From the NCBI RefSeq assembly GCF_008039615.1, contig NZ_VDUZ01000017.1, forward strand, positions 62,001 to 126,000: a stretch of 64,000 nucleotides of DNA, read 5' to 3'. The position numbers and the translations under genes are program-made. Positions 21,346-30,726 of the stretch are shown here, one piece after another; the first letter of the stretch is position 1, and each line of letters opens with the position of its first letter. The DNA is from Vineibacter terrae (GTDB taxonomy: Bacteria > Pseudomonadota > Alphaproteobacteria > Reyranellales > Reyranellaceae). The notes below the pieces were generated by a model. The model had not been told where the DNA came from. It worked only from the letters and a program-made list of their open reading frames with translations, and did no database searches.

Positions 21346-21774
21346 TTACTCCACCACCTGGACGCCCATGGACCGGGCCGACCCCTTCAGCATGCTGACG
21401 GCGGCCTCGACGGTCTCGCAGTTGAGATCGGGCATCTTGGCCTTGGCGATCTCCTCGAGCTGCTCCACCGTGACCTTGCCGACGACCTGGGTGCCGATAT
21501 TCTTGGCGCCTTTCTCGATGCCGGCCGCCTTCATGATGAAATAGCTGTTGGGCGGGCTCTTGGTGACGAAGGTGAAGCTGCGGTCCTGGAAGACCGTGAT
21601 CACGACCGGAATCGGCATCCCCGGTTCCAGCTTCTGCGTCCGGGCGTTGAACTGCTTGCAGAACTCCATGATGTTGACGCCCTGCTGGCCCAGCGCCGGA
21701 CCGATCGGCGGCGACGGGTTGGCTTTGCCCGCCGGCACCTGCAATTTGACATAGGCCTGAATCTTTTTGGCCAT
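21346..21774 (-). CDS. rplK: 50S ribosomal protein L11
   Basis: A 142-residue protein starting [20 protein letters not shown], followed by [20 protein letters not shown], the L11 signature. A longer in-frame start exists upstream, but the ATG at 21774 has AGGAGG shortly upstream and matches the family N-terminus (Lys residues trimethylated by PrmA). L11 forms the GTPase-associated centre with 23S rRNA and is needed for RelA activation. Confidence 0.98.
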   Translation of the reverse strand: MAKKIQAYVKLQVPAGKANPSPPIGPALGQQGVNIMEFCKQFNARTQKLEPGMPIPVVITVFQDRSFTFVTKSPPNSYFIMKAAGIEKGAKNIGTQVVGKVTVEQLEEIAKAKMPDLNCETVEAAVSMLKGSARSMGVQVVE

Positions 21775-21911
21775 TCGTGACCCTCCTACCTTATGGACGG
21801 GCGCGCGGTACGGCCATGGCAAGCCTCCCGCACGTTCTGCAGCCGCCTGAGCGGCTGGGGTGCCGCAGCTTCAAACCCTTGATATTCCAAGACATTCAAA
21901 TGCTGCCGACA

Positions 21912-21950
21912 ACAAAACCGAAAGGCCGGCAGTTGCGCCAGCCTTTCGGG
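21912..21950 (-). terminator. Rho-independent terminator after nusG
   Basis: On the minus strand CCGAAAGGCTGG, an 8-base loop and CCGGCCTTTCGG pair over 12 positions with one G-T/mismatch position, and are followed immediately by TTTTGTTG. This is the best intrinsic terminator in the window. It ends the secE-nusG transcript about 95 bases after the nusG stop and implies a separate promoter for rplK-rplA in the roughly 135 bases before rplK; I found no convincing hexamer pair there. Confidence 0.8.
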
Positions 21951-22044
21951 AGGCGCCTCCTACCACAAACCCATCGATTTGCAAGCTTTTTCTTTACCGC
22001 GCCATCACGGAAAAACGGCCGCGACCGGAACTGCCGCCCCCTTG

Positions 22045-22581
22045 CTAGACCTTGTCGACCTGGCCGTAGTCGAGCTCGACCGGCGTGGCGCGGCCGAAGA
22101 TCGAGACCGAGACCTTGAGACGCTGCTTCTCCTCGTCGATCTCCTCGACGGTGCCGTTGAAGGAGGCGAACGGGCCGTCCGACACTTTCACCTGCTCGCC
22201 GATCTCGAACATCACCGACGGCTTGGGCCGCTCGATGCCCTCCTGCACCTGCTTGAGGATGCGGCCAGCCTCCGCGTCGGTGATCGGCACTGGCCGGCCG
22301 GCCTTGCCGCCGCCCAGGAAGCCCGTGACCTTCGGCGTGTTCTTGACCAGGTGCCAGGTCTCGTCGGTCAGCTCCATGCGAGCCAGCACATAGCCCGGAA
22401 AGAACTTGCGCTCGGCATTCACCTTGGTGCCACGGCGCAGCTCGACGACCTCCTCGGTCGGCACCAGCACCTCGGGAATCAAGGGCGTCATGCCCTTCTT
22501 CTCCGCCTGCTCGCGGATCGACTGCGCCACCTTGTTCTCGAAGCCGGAATAGGCGTGCACCACGTACCAACGGAGCGCCAT
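22045..22581 (-). CDS. nusG: Transcription termination/antitermination factor NusG
   Basis: A 178-residue protein. The NGN domain starts MALRWYVVHAYSGFENKVAQ, and the C-terminal KOW domain has VKVSDGPFASFNGTVEEIDE. NusG binds the RNA polymerase clamp, lowers pausing, and links either to Rho or to S10 of the ribosome. It starts 2 bases after the secE stop, the conserved secE-nusG pair. The length is normal (about 176-181). Confidence 0.99.
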   Translation of the reverse strand: MALRWYVVHAYSGFENKVAQSIREQAEKKGMTPLIPEVLVPTEEVVELRRGTKVNAERKFFPGYVLARMELTDETWHLVKNTPKVTGFLGGGKAGRPVPITDAEAGRILKQVQEGIERPKPSVMFEIGEQVKVSDGPFASFNGTVEEIDEEKQRLKVSVSIFGRATPVELDYGQVDKV

Positions 22582-22583
22582 GG

Positions 22584-22772
22584 TCAGATCAACCTCAGCA
22601 GGGACTGGACGACCAGGGAGATGACCTTGTCGACCAGGAGAAAGAAGATGGCCGCGATGGTGACGAAGACGAACACCATGCCGGTGGTCACCATCGTCTC
22701 GCGCCGACCGGCCCAGGTGATCTTCCCGGCCTCCTGGCGCACTTCACGGACGAATTCGACGGGATTCTTCAT
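22584..22772 (-). CDS. secE: Preprotein translocase subunit SecE
   Basis: A 62-residue single-span membrane protein of the short alphaproteobacterial type. It begins MKNPVEFVREVRQEAGKITW, with the conserved amphipathic helix and KxTWxxR motif, followed by one transmembrane helix (about residues 30-52, VTTGMVFVFVTIAAIFFLLV). SecE clamps the SecY channel. An upstream in-frame ATG at 22799 is rejected because the family N-terminus matches MKNP. It lies between tRNA-Trp and nusG. Confidence 0.97.
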   Translation of the reverse strand: MKNPVEFVREVRQEAGKITWAGRRETMVTTGMVFVFVTIAAIFFLLVDKVISLVVQSLLRLI

Positions 22773-22839
22773 AGTTCCGACGGGGTTGGCGGAAAGCAAC
22801 CGCGCTTCCTAGCGGCGGGTCCCGCGAATGTCCAGAACG

Positions 22840-22870
22840 CGCTTCTCCCCGCTGAGGGCGGGGAGAAGCG
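22840..22870 (-). promoter_or_regulatory. 13-bp perfect hairpin between tRNA-Trp and secE
   Basis: CGCTTCTCCCCGC and its exact reverse complement flank a 5-base loop, 7 bases after the tRNA-Trp CCA end and about 70 bases before the secE start. No U-tract follows on either strand, so it is more likely an RNA-processing or stability element, or an attenuator, than an intrinsic terminator. Function is inferred. Confidence 0.55.
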
Positions 22871-22876
22871 AATATC

Positions 22877-22952
22877 TGGCAGGAGTGGAGGGACTCGAAC
22901 CCCCGGCCCTCGGTTTTGGAGACCGATGCTCTACCAACTGAGCTACACTCCT
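22877..22952 (-). tRNA. tRNA-Trp (anticodon CCA)
   Basis: A 76-base cloverleaf: acceptor AGGAGTG pairs with CACTCCT, the discriminator G is followed by an encoded CCA, the D-arm reads GCTCAGTTGGTAGAGC, the anticodon loop CTCCAAA gives CCA, and the T-arm contains GTTCGAGTC. It sits between tuf and secE, a conserved proteobacterial position. Confidence 0.97.
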
Positions 22953-22996
22953 AGGGTCGCGCCATCCCTACCACCGGACGGCGCAGCATAGAAGCC

Positions 22997-24187
<1,191 letters not shown>

Positions 24188-24262
24188 GGTTCAGGTGCCT
24201 CGATCAGATCACGGCCTGCGGGCCGCTTGTCACTGGCTGGCGGCGACAGCGCCACCGCGGGT

Positions 24263-24337
<75 letters not shown>

Positions 24338-24373
24338 AACCCGCTTGGCCGGCCGCCCGCTTCCGGGGGCGCG

Positions 24374-24459
24374 TGGTGGAGGGGGAAGGATTCGAACCTT
24401 CGTAGGTGTAAACCGGCTGATTTACAGTCAGCTGCCATTGACCGCTCGGCCACCCCTCC
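24374..24459 (-). tRNA. tRNA-Tyr (anticodon GTA)
   Basis: An 86-base class II tRNA with a long variable arm (between the anticodon stem and T-arm, including CGGTTTACACC). The acceptor GGAGGGG pairs with CCCCTCC, the anticodon loop CTGTAAA gives GTA, the T-loop is GTTCGAATC and CCA is encoded. It is the first gene of the tRNA-tuf unit. Confidence 0.97.
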
Positions 24460-24504
24460 GACGCTACGACACTACGCTACGCACCGGCCATCCGGCCGGC
24501 GCGG

Positions 24505-24533
24505 GATACAGCAAATCCAACGGCTTGCGTCAA
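24505..24533 (-). promoter_or_regulatory. Candidate promoter of the tRNA-Tyr/tRNA-Gly/tuf unit
   Basis: TTGACG (24533-24528) is followed after 17 bases by TGTATC (24510-24505) on the minus strand, about 45 bases before the tRNA-Tyr 5' end. The -35 box is identical to that of the str promoter with the same spacing; the -10 box is weak (three of six). It lies in the divergent gap to rlmB. Confidence 0.45.
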
Positions 24534-24646
24534 GACAAAGACGATGCACAAGCGTCATTGGCGATGCCAGACTTCAAAAAGGCGGCCGCCGGCGTCGCCT
24601 CCCGTCGATTTGCCAAGCGAGTTGACGCCCCCTATATGGCCCCACC

Positions 24647-25507
24647 ATGCGTCATATGAAAGACCGCTCCAAGGATCGCGGCGAGCACCGCCCACACGGG
24701 CCGCGCCGCGAGCAGCGCCCTGCCGGCCCCCTGCCCCCATCCCGTCGCGATGCCCCACGCGCGCCCGGCGGCGGACAAGTCTGGGTCTACGGCCGCCACC
24801 CGGTGCTGGCGGCCCTGGCCAACCCCGAACGCCGCATCTTTCGGCTGATGATGACGCAGGACGCCGCCGACCGTGCGGCGGCCGATCTTGCCGGCCTGCC
24901 GCAGCCGCCGCAGCCCGAGATCGTGCCGCGCGAGCGCATCGCCGAGCGCCTGCCGGCGGGCGCGGTGCATCAGGGCTTCCTCGCCGCCGTCTCCCCCCTG
25001 CTCGACGCGGCACTGGAGGACATCATCGCCGCCGCCGGGGACCGGGCCCTGGTCCTGGCGCTCGACCAGGTCACCGACCCGCACAACGTGGGCGCCATCC
25101 TGCGCTCGGCCGAAGCCTTCGGCGCCGCCGGCGTGATCGTCACGGAACGGCACGCGCCCGAGGAAACCGGCACCCTCGCCAAGGCCGCGTCCGGCGCCCT
25201 GGAACGGGTGCCGCTGGTGCGTGTCGTGAACCTCAGCCGCGCGCTCGAGCAGCTGAAGGCAGCCGGCTTCTGGGTGCTGGGCCTCGACGAGCGCGGCGAC
25301 AAGGCCCTGGCCGACGCCGACATGGACGGCCGCCTCGTCCTGGCGCTGGGCGCCGAGGGCGAGGGCCTGCGGCGCCTCACCCTCGAGCACTGCGACCTGC
25401 TGGTGCGGCTGCCCATGAAAGGCGCGATGCCGAGCCTGAACGTCTCGAACGCAGCTGCGATATCACTTTATGAATTAAGTAGAAAATCTTTATTATCAGA
25501 TAATTAA
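24647..25507 (+). CDS. rlmB: TrmH-family 23S rRNA 2'-O-methyltransferase (RlmB-like)
   Basis: A 286-residue SpoU/TrmH-family enzyme. A basic, Pro/Arg-rich N-terminal tail (residues about 1-43) precedes the substrate-binding domain starting VWVYGRHPVLAAL. The SPOUT domain has motif 1 DPHNVGAILRSAEAFGAAGV, motif 2 LALGAEGEGL and motif 3 LPMKGAMPSLNVSNAAAIS. RlmB methylates G2251 of the 23S P loop; the TrmH family is certain, the exact target inferred. The gene is divergent from the tRNA-Tyr unit. Its last 15 codons and the following 100 bases are notably AT-rich. Confidence 0.92.
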   Translation: MRHMKDRSKDRGEHRPHGPRREQRPAGPLPPSRRDAPRAPGGGQVWVYGRHPVLAALANPERRIFRLMMTQDAADRAAADLAGLPQPPQPEIVPRERIAERLPAGAVHQGFLAAVSPLLDAALEDIIAAAGDRALVLALDQVTDPHNVGAILRSAEAFGAAGVIVTERHAPEETGTLAKAASGALERVPLVRVVNLSRALEQLKAAGFWVLGLDERGDKALADADMDGRLVLALGAEGEGLRRLTLEHCDLLVRLPMKGAMPSLNVSNAAAISLYELSRKSLLSDN

Positions 25508-25610
25508 CGGACTATCTTAAATTCCCGCATAGCTTGCTTTAGAGGCCGATACCGCGTCGACCGTTACAATCCCCGCATGGCTGTGATAGATTTATCGGCG
25601 CTTCATTCCG

Positions 25611-26384
25611 ATGTTGGCGATCGTCATGAGCCTGCCTGCCGAGCGCTTCACCACACAATCAACCGACAAGACATCGAATGAGTGGCACCAGCAGCTCGAC
25701 TTCTATGCCGGCCGGGCTGATCGCTACATCACCGAAAACTGGAGCGAGGCTGAGCATGATTGGCCCTTGGCCATCCTGCTGGGCTACATGAGCATCGCCA
25801 GGCCGGCATCGGTCCTTGATGTCGGCGCCGGCTCCGGTCGCGCACTTCACCTGATGCGTGAACGTTTCCCGGAACTGACGGTGTGCGGTGTTGAACCCTC
25901 GGCCGACTTCCGCGCCATCGGGCACCGTGAATTCAAGCTCGGCCCCGAGGAGCTACGCGACGGCGACGCCACCCGGCTGCCTTTTCCCGATGGAAGCTTC
26001 GACGTGGTGACCGAGTTCGGTGCCCTGCACCATATGCGCCATCCAGCCCAGGCAGTTGCCGAGATGGTCCGCGTCGCGCGCCAGACCGTGTTCATTTCTG
26101 ATTGCAACAATTTCGGCCAAGGCAGCGCCCTGACACGAATAATAAAGCAGACGCTGCATGCCGTCGGACTGTGGCGGGCAGCCGACTGGATCAAGACGCG
26201 GGGCAAGGGCTACTCCATCACCGAAGGCGATGGATTGGCCTATTCCTATTCGATTTTCGACGATCTGCCGATCGTGCGCCGCCACTTCAGCCGTGTCATG
26301 GTCATGAATACCCAGGGCCAGGCGACCAACCACTATCGTGAAGCGCCCACAGTTGTCGTGCTGGCCGACAACCGGCCGTGGTGA
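25611..26384 (+). CDS. Class I SAM-dependent methyltransferase
   Basis: A 257-residue protein with a Rossmann-fold methyltransferase core (Methyltransf_11 type). Motif I VLDVGAGSGRALHLM (about residues 67-81), an acidic motif II position in VCGVEPS, and the post-motif segment LPFPDGSFDVVTEFGALHHM are clear. The substrate is unknown. It precedes tRNA-Thr and a glycosyltransferase, which suggests a role in glycan or lipid modification, but it could be independent. The start is uncertain: ATGs at 25611 and 25626 are both in frame. No membrane segments are evident. Confidence 0.85.
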   Translation: MLAIVMSLPAERFTTQSTDKTSNEWHQQLDFYAGRADRYITENWSEAEHDWPLAILLGYMSIARPASVLDVGAGSGRALHLMRERFPELTVCGVEPSADFRAIGHREFKLGPEELRDGDATRLPFPDGSFDVVTEFGALHHMRHPAQAVAEMVRVARQTVFISDCNNFGQGSALTRIIKQTLHAVGLWRAADWIKTRGKGYSITEGDGLAYSYSIFDDLPIVRRHFSRVMVMNTQGQATNHYREAPTVVVLADNRPW

Positions 26385-26433
26385 CTGTTGCCCTGGCTGA
26401 AATGGATCGGTACACATCGACCGAGGGTCGAAT

Positions 26434-26508
26434 GCCGGGTTAGCTCAGCGGTAGAGCAGCGGTTTTGTAAACCGTTGGTCGGGGGTTCAAATCCCTCACC
26501 CGGCACCA
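26434..26508 (+). tRNA. tRNA-Thr (anticodon TGT)
   Basis: A 75-base tRNA: acceptor GCCGGGT pairs with ACCCGGC, then A and an encoded CCA; D-arm GCTCAGCGGTAGAGC, anticodon loop TTTGTAA giving TGT, T-loop GTTCAAATC. It lies 49 bases after the methyltransferase and about 50 before a glycosyltransferase. No repeated copy of its 3' end was seen in the window, so there is no evidence that it is an integration site. Confidence 0.97.
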
Positions 26509-26560
26509 CGTCCTGCGCCACCAGCGGGCGCCAGACGCCCGCCGCGAGGACGTTCCCATC

Positions 26561-27790
26561 GTGCCGAAACCCGACAAGAAGTATCGGGTCGCCTTCATGG
26601 TGACTCATCCGATCCAGTATCAAGCGCCGCTGCTGCGCCTGATCAATGCCGACCCCGACATCCACCTGAAAGCCTATTTCGCCTCGGATTTTTCGGCGCG
26701 CCATTTCGTCGACCCGGAGTTCGGCCGCTCGATCGAATGGGACGTGCCCCTGCTGGACGGATACGAGCACGAGGTGCTGCCGGTGCTGCCCGGCCTGCGC
26801 TACCCCGATGACGCCCATTTCGACACCTGGCGGCCGTTCAGCGTCGGGCTGCGCCAGCGGCTGCGCGCCGGTCGCTTCGATGCGCTTTGGGTTCATGGCT
26901 ATGCCCGGGTGCCGCATCTATGGGCGATGATGGCGGCGCGCAGCGCCGGGGTCCGGGTCCTGCTGCGCGATGAGACCAGCGCGCTCGGCCGCTCCCCCAG
27001 CCGGTCCCGCCGCGGCGCCAAGCAGGCTTTGTTCACGCTGATCGACCGGCTGGTCGATGCCTATCTCACGATCGGCACGATGAACGAGCAGCACCTGCGC
27101 GAGCTGGGAGTAGACGCACGCAAGTTCTTCCGGGTCGGCTACGCCGTCGACAACGCCTGGTTCCAGGCGCGCGCCGCCGCCGCCGGCTCTCATCGGACGA
27201 CGCTGCGGGCAGAGCTGGGGCTGCCGGCGGACCGGCCGATCATGCTCTATGCCGCCAAGCTGATCGGCCGCAAGGCGCCGCTCGACCTCGTGCAAGCCTT
27301 CGGCCGCGCCATGACAGGTGTGGCGGCGGAACACCGACCGGTCCTGCTGATGGCCGGAGACGGCGATCTGAGGCCGCAGGTCGAGGCCGCCATCGCGACC
27401 CTCGAGCTCTCGGATTCGATCCGCCTGCTCGGCTTTCAATCGCAGCAGCGGCTCGCGGCGCTCTACGACCTCTGCGACGTGTTCGTGCTGCCCTCGGCGC
27501 ACGAGACCTGGGGACTGGTGGTCAACGAGGTGATGAACGCCGGCAAGCCGGTGATCGCCAGCGACCGCGTCGGCGCGGCCCGCGACCTGGTGCAGGAAGG
27601 CGTCAACGGCTTCATCTATCCTTTCGGCGACACCGAGGCGCTGGCGGCGCGGCTGCGTGATGCGACGACCGACCGCACCCGCCTCGCCGCCATGGGTGTC
27701 GAAAGCCGGCGCATCATCGATGGCTGGGGTTTTGCCCAGAATCTGGCCGGCCTGAAGGCCGCCCTGGCGGCAACCGTCGGTGCGCGCTGA
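26561..27790 (+). CDS. GT4-family glycosyltransferase
   Basis: A 409-residue GT-B fold protein starting at a GTG (MPKPDKKYRVAFMVTHPIQY) with GAGGA shortly upstream. The C-terminal nucleotide-sugar domain shows the GT4 pattern: LYAAKLIGRKAPLDLVQAF, the loop LLMAGDGDLR, and the E-x7-E motif in HETWGLVVNEVMNAGKPVIA. The enzyme transfers a sugar from a nucleotide donor to an unknown acceptor on the cytoplasmic face. It is first of the surface-glycan genes, directly after tRNA-Thr, and is probably co-transcribed with the next glycosyltransferase (57 bases on). Confidence 0.88.
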   Translation: MPKPDKKYRVAFMVTHPIQYQAPLLRLINADPDIHLKAYFASDFSARHFVDPEFGRSIEWDVPLLDGYEHEVLPVLPGLRYPDDAHFDTWRPFSVGLRQRLRAGRFDALWVHGYARVPHLWAMMAARSAGVRVLLRDETSALGRSPSRSRRGAKQALFTLIDRLVDAYLTIGTMNEQHLRELGVDARKFFRVGYAVDNAWFQARAAAAGSHRTTLRAELGLPADRPIMLYAAKLIGRKAPLDLVQAFGRAMTGVAAEHRPVLLMAGDGDLRPQVEAAIATLELSDSIRLLGFQSQQRLAALYDLCDVFVLPSAHETWGLVVNEVMNAGKPVIASDRVGAARDLVQEGVNGFIYPFGDTEALAARLRDATTDRTRLAAMGVESRRIIDGWGFAQNLAGLKAALAATVGAR

Positions 27791-27847
27791 CCAGCGGCGC
27801 TCGCCTGCGCCGCGCTCTTGAACTCTACATGCTATAACGCGTTCGCC

Positions 27848-29095
27848 ATGGCCCAACGCCGTCTGCTGATCGCCCATCCCGGCGCCACGTCCCTGCTCTA
27901 TCCGCTGGTGGCGTTGCTGCAGCGCATGGATCTGGCCATCAGCTTCGAGACATCCTTCTACAGCCGGCCGGGTGATGCCTTTGACGGCGTCGCCCGGGTT
28001 CTGCCATCCCGGCTGCGGACGCGCGCCGCCCGCGAGCTGGGACGGCGCCGCCATCCCGATATCGCTCCCACGAACATCATCACGCATCCTCTGCCCGAGC
28101 TGATCCACGTGCTGGCGGCGCGCGCCGCACCCGCCTCCATGACGTCGGCGCTCCTGCGCTGGCGCAACGCGCGCTTCGATCGGCTGGTGGCGGCACGCAT
28201 CCGGCGCGAGCGGCCAGACATCTTCATCGGCTTCGACGGCTCATGCGAGGAGTCGTTGCGGGCCTGCAAGGATGCCGGCACGACCTCCCTGCTGTTCCAG
28301 GCGATCGGCCATCTGCGCAGCGGCCTGCGCATCCTCGAGGAGGAACGGCGCCTCAATCCGGAATTCGCCCAGATCCCGCTGGGCGACACCAGCGAAGGCT
28401 GGATCGAGCGCCAGACCCGCGAAGCTGTGCTCGCCGACCGTGTCATCGTGCCATCCGACTATGTCCGCGACACCATGATCGAGAACGGCCGCGATCCGGC
28501 CACGATCGATCTGCTGCCCTATCCGATCGACACCAAACGCTTCAGCCCCGCGACGCCGCCGCGCTCGGAGCATGCCCTGCGCGCGCTGTTCGTCGGCCAG
28601 ATCGGCATGCGCAAGGGCGTCAAATACATCCTGGAGGCGGCCAAGCTCCTGGCGCGGCACGACATCCAGATCGGCCTGGTCGGCGGCCTGGTCGACGGCA
28701 GCGACTGGCTCAAGCCCTATCTCGGCCGCTATCGCCACATGGCCAACGTGCCCTACGCGGAGATGCCTGCGATCTTCCGCGACGCCGATATCTTCGTCTT
28801 TCCGTCGCTGCATGAAGGCTCGGCGATGGCCGTCAACGAGGCCTTGGCCAGCGGCCTGCCGGTGATCGTCACACCCAACGCCGGCAGCATCGCCCGCGAC
28901 GGCGTCGAGGGCTTTGTGGTGCCGATCCGCGACCCGGCCGCCCTTGCCGACCGGATGGCGCGCCTGGCCGATGATGCCGTGCTGCGGCAGCGCATGGCAG
29001 CCGCGGCCCGCGCCCGCGCCGAGGCGCACGATGCGGCAGCCTACGGGCGGTCCCTCGCAGCCCTGCTGGATGCGCTGCCCTCCATCCGGCGATGA
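27848..29095 (+). CDS. GT4-family glycosyltransferase
   Basis: A 415-residue GT-B protein if started at the ATG at 27848 (MAQRRLLIAHPGATSLLYP). A TTG 30 bases upstream in frame is less likely. The C-terminal half has FVGQIGMRKGVKYILEAAKL, a GLVGG loop, and the E-x7-E motif in HEGSAMAVNEALASGLPVIV. The N-terminal half has the pattern of glycan-synthesis enzymes that read two nucleotide sugars. Specificity is unknown. It ends 15 bases before the convergent stop of the Wzy-like gene. Confidence 0.86.
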   Translation: MAQRRLLIAHPGATSLLYPLVALLQRMDLAISFETSFYSRPGDAFDGVARVLPSRLRTRAARELGRRRHPDIAPTNIITHPLPELIHVLAARAAPASMTSALLRWRNARFDRLVAARIRRERPDIFIGFDGSCEESLRACKDAGTTSLLFQAIGHLRSGLRILEEERRLNPEFAQIPLGDTSEGWIERQTREAVLADRVIVPSDYVRDTMIENGRDPATIDLLPYPIDTKRFSPATPPRSEHALRALFVGQIGMRKGVKYILEAAKLLARHDIQIGLVGGLVDGSDWLKPYLGRYRHMANVPYAEMPAIFRDADIFVFPSLHEGSAMAVNEALASGLPVIVTPNAGSIARDGVEGFVVPIRDPAALADRMARLADDAVLRQRMAAAARARAEAHDAAAYGRSLAALLDALPSIRR

Positions 29096-29110
29096 AGGCT
29101 CCGCCGCGGT

Positions 29111-30712
29111 TCAGCTATTGGCGTTCTTCGGATTGCCGGAATCCGGCGGATTAGGACCCCGCTCATCGCTTGCCCTGGGTGACGAGGCCATCTGCCGCCT
29201 GGCGACGATGTCGCCGTAGTAGCCATTCCTGCCGATCAAAGGGCGGTGCCGCGGCCCTGGTCCGATCCCGGCGGGTCGGGCAGCCACCGCCGGCCTCGGC
29301 CCCGCAGCGCCCGGTGCGGCGGCAGGGATGGGAATGCCCTGGCCGGCAGCCCGCGCGGCCATGCGCCGGTCCACGTGCGGCAGCGCCAGCATGATGCCCA
29401 TCGTGAGGTAGTAATAGTAGTTCAGCGGCTCGGCATCCAATGCCCAGCCTTTCATCGACACCAGGACGATGAAGGCAGCCATCGCCGTGCCACATGCCGC
29501 GACCCCCTTCAACGCCGGCGACCGGATCTGGAACTGCGCGCGCAGGCAGCTGAGCAGCATCAGGAGCAGGCAGGCGATCAAAGCGATGAAGCCGAAAAAG
29601 CCCAGCTCCACGATCGCCTTGGCATAGTAGTTCTCGACCATCCCGCCTTCGGACTTCAGCAGGGCGGCCGTCGCTTCGTCGAGACCGTGACGGGCCCCGC
29701 CCGTGTTGGTCCCGACGCCACGGCCCAGGAGCCCGCCGCGGTCGAATGCCTCGAGGATGCCGCCGGTTCCCATCTCGGTGCTGTAGCGGGCTGTCAGCTG
29801 CCCTACTTCTCCATACATCTTGCTGCCGTCGATGCCGGAGATCGCCAATGCCGCGATCAGTCCGCCACCGACCCCGATGATGCCCTGGATCATCCCCCCG
29901 GCGCGGAACTTGAAGAACTGCACCATGACGAAAATCAGCGGCAAGAACAGGAAGTTGCCGCGCGCGCCGGACGTGAAGCCGGCCACCAGTCCGACGATCA
30001 TGCTGGCCCATGTGAAGGCGCGCCATGTGCGCTCGCGCTCGACCTCCAGGAGCATGAGAAGCGGAAACAACATGAAGAAGCAGAAGACGCCGTATTGCGA
30101 GTTGTACTGGAACGTGCCGGGAATGCGGAACAGCCGGGCACCGTAGCTGTCGAAGGCACCGAACTCCGACGTCGCGATCATCGCGTAGTCGCCGAAGAAG
30201 AAGCGCGCCACGGGCTCGTAGTTGTCCATCGTGGCGCTGACAAAGAGGAAAATGCCGACCGCCCAGGGAATCCACGCGGAAACAACCAGCGCCCGCAGGA
30301 AGTTGCGCAGATCGTCCTCATGGCGAACGAACGCGGCGCCGACGATCAGCAGCGGGACGTACGACAGCCATACCTTGACGCCGATTCCGGCGACCATGAG
30401 GTTGGGAACCCCGGGATTGGCCGCGGCAAACATCACGAACAGGGCCAGGGCGCCGTACGCAGCATAGAGGAAGGAGGGTATCCGATCGTAGCGCGCCTGC
30501 TTGCTGAGCACGAAGAACGCAAGATACAGCGGCACCACGACCAGGATGTCGCGCACCAGCGTCCCCAGCGGTGACGGATAGAGGATCGCCACGACGATGC
30601 CGGTGAACGGTGTATAGGCGACAAGCCCGTACACGCCCCACCGCCAGTTGATACAGATGCCGATCCAGGCGGCGACAGCGATCGGAAGGCCCAGAAGAAC
30701 CGCGATTCCCAT
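29111..30712 (-). CDS. O-antigen polymerase/ligase-like membrane protein (Wzy/WaaL superfamily)
   Basis: A 533-residue polytopic membrane protein. About 10-12 hydrophobic segments span residues 1-430, starting MGIAVLLGLPIAVAAWIG, and a long soluble loop (about residues 290-340, GSKMYGEVGQLTARYSTEMG to NTGGARHGLDEAT) resembles the periplasmic loop of O-antigen ligases and polymerases. The C-terminal 90 residues are Pro/Ala/Arg-rich and probably cytoplasmic. The start at 30712, 15 bases after the asnB stop, avoids the overlap of longer frames. A role in polymerising or ligating a surface polysaccharide is inferred from topology and neighbours. Confidence 0.72.
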   Translation of the reverse strand: MGIAVLLGLPIAVAAWIGICINWRWGVYGLVAYTPFTGIVVAILYPSPLGTLVRDILVVVPLYLAFFVLSKQARYDRIPSFLYAAYGALALFVMFAAANPGVPNLMVAGIGVKVWLSYVPLLIVGAAFVRHEDDLRNFLRALVVSAWIPWAVGIFLFVSATMDNYEPVARFFFGDYAMIATSEFGAFDSYGARLFRIPGTFQYNSQYGVFCFFMLFPLLMLLEVERERTWRAFTWASMIVGLVAGFTSGARGNFLFLPLIFVMVQFFKFRAGGMIQGIIGVGGGLIAALAISGIDGSKMYGEVGQLTARYSTEMGTGGILEAFDRGGLLGRGVGTNTGGARHGLDEATAALLKSEGGMVENYYAKAIVELGFFGFIALIACLLLMLLSCLRAQFQIRSPALKGVAACGTAMAAFIVLVSMKGWALDAEPLNYYYYLTMGIMLALPHVDRRMAARAAGQGIPIPAAAPGAAGPRPAVAARPAGIGPGPRHRPLIGRNGYYGDIVARRQMASSPRASDERGPNPPDSGNPKNANS

Positions 30713-30726
30713 CAGATCCTGCCCTG

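Noticed and set aside
25577-25681. A 34-residue frame (MAVIDLSALHSD...) overlapping the methyltransferase start
   Set aside because: It lies in another frame over the methyltransferase N-terminus, has no ribosome site and no known family; coincidence is the simpler reading.
26434-26508. tRNA-Thr as an integration site of a genomic island covering the glycan cluster
   Set aside because: No duplicate of the tRNA 3' end and no integrase gene were found in the window.
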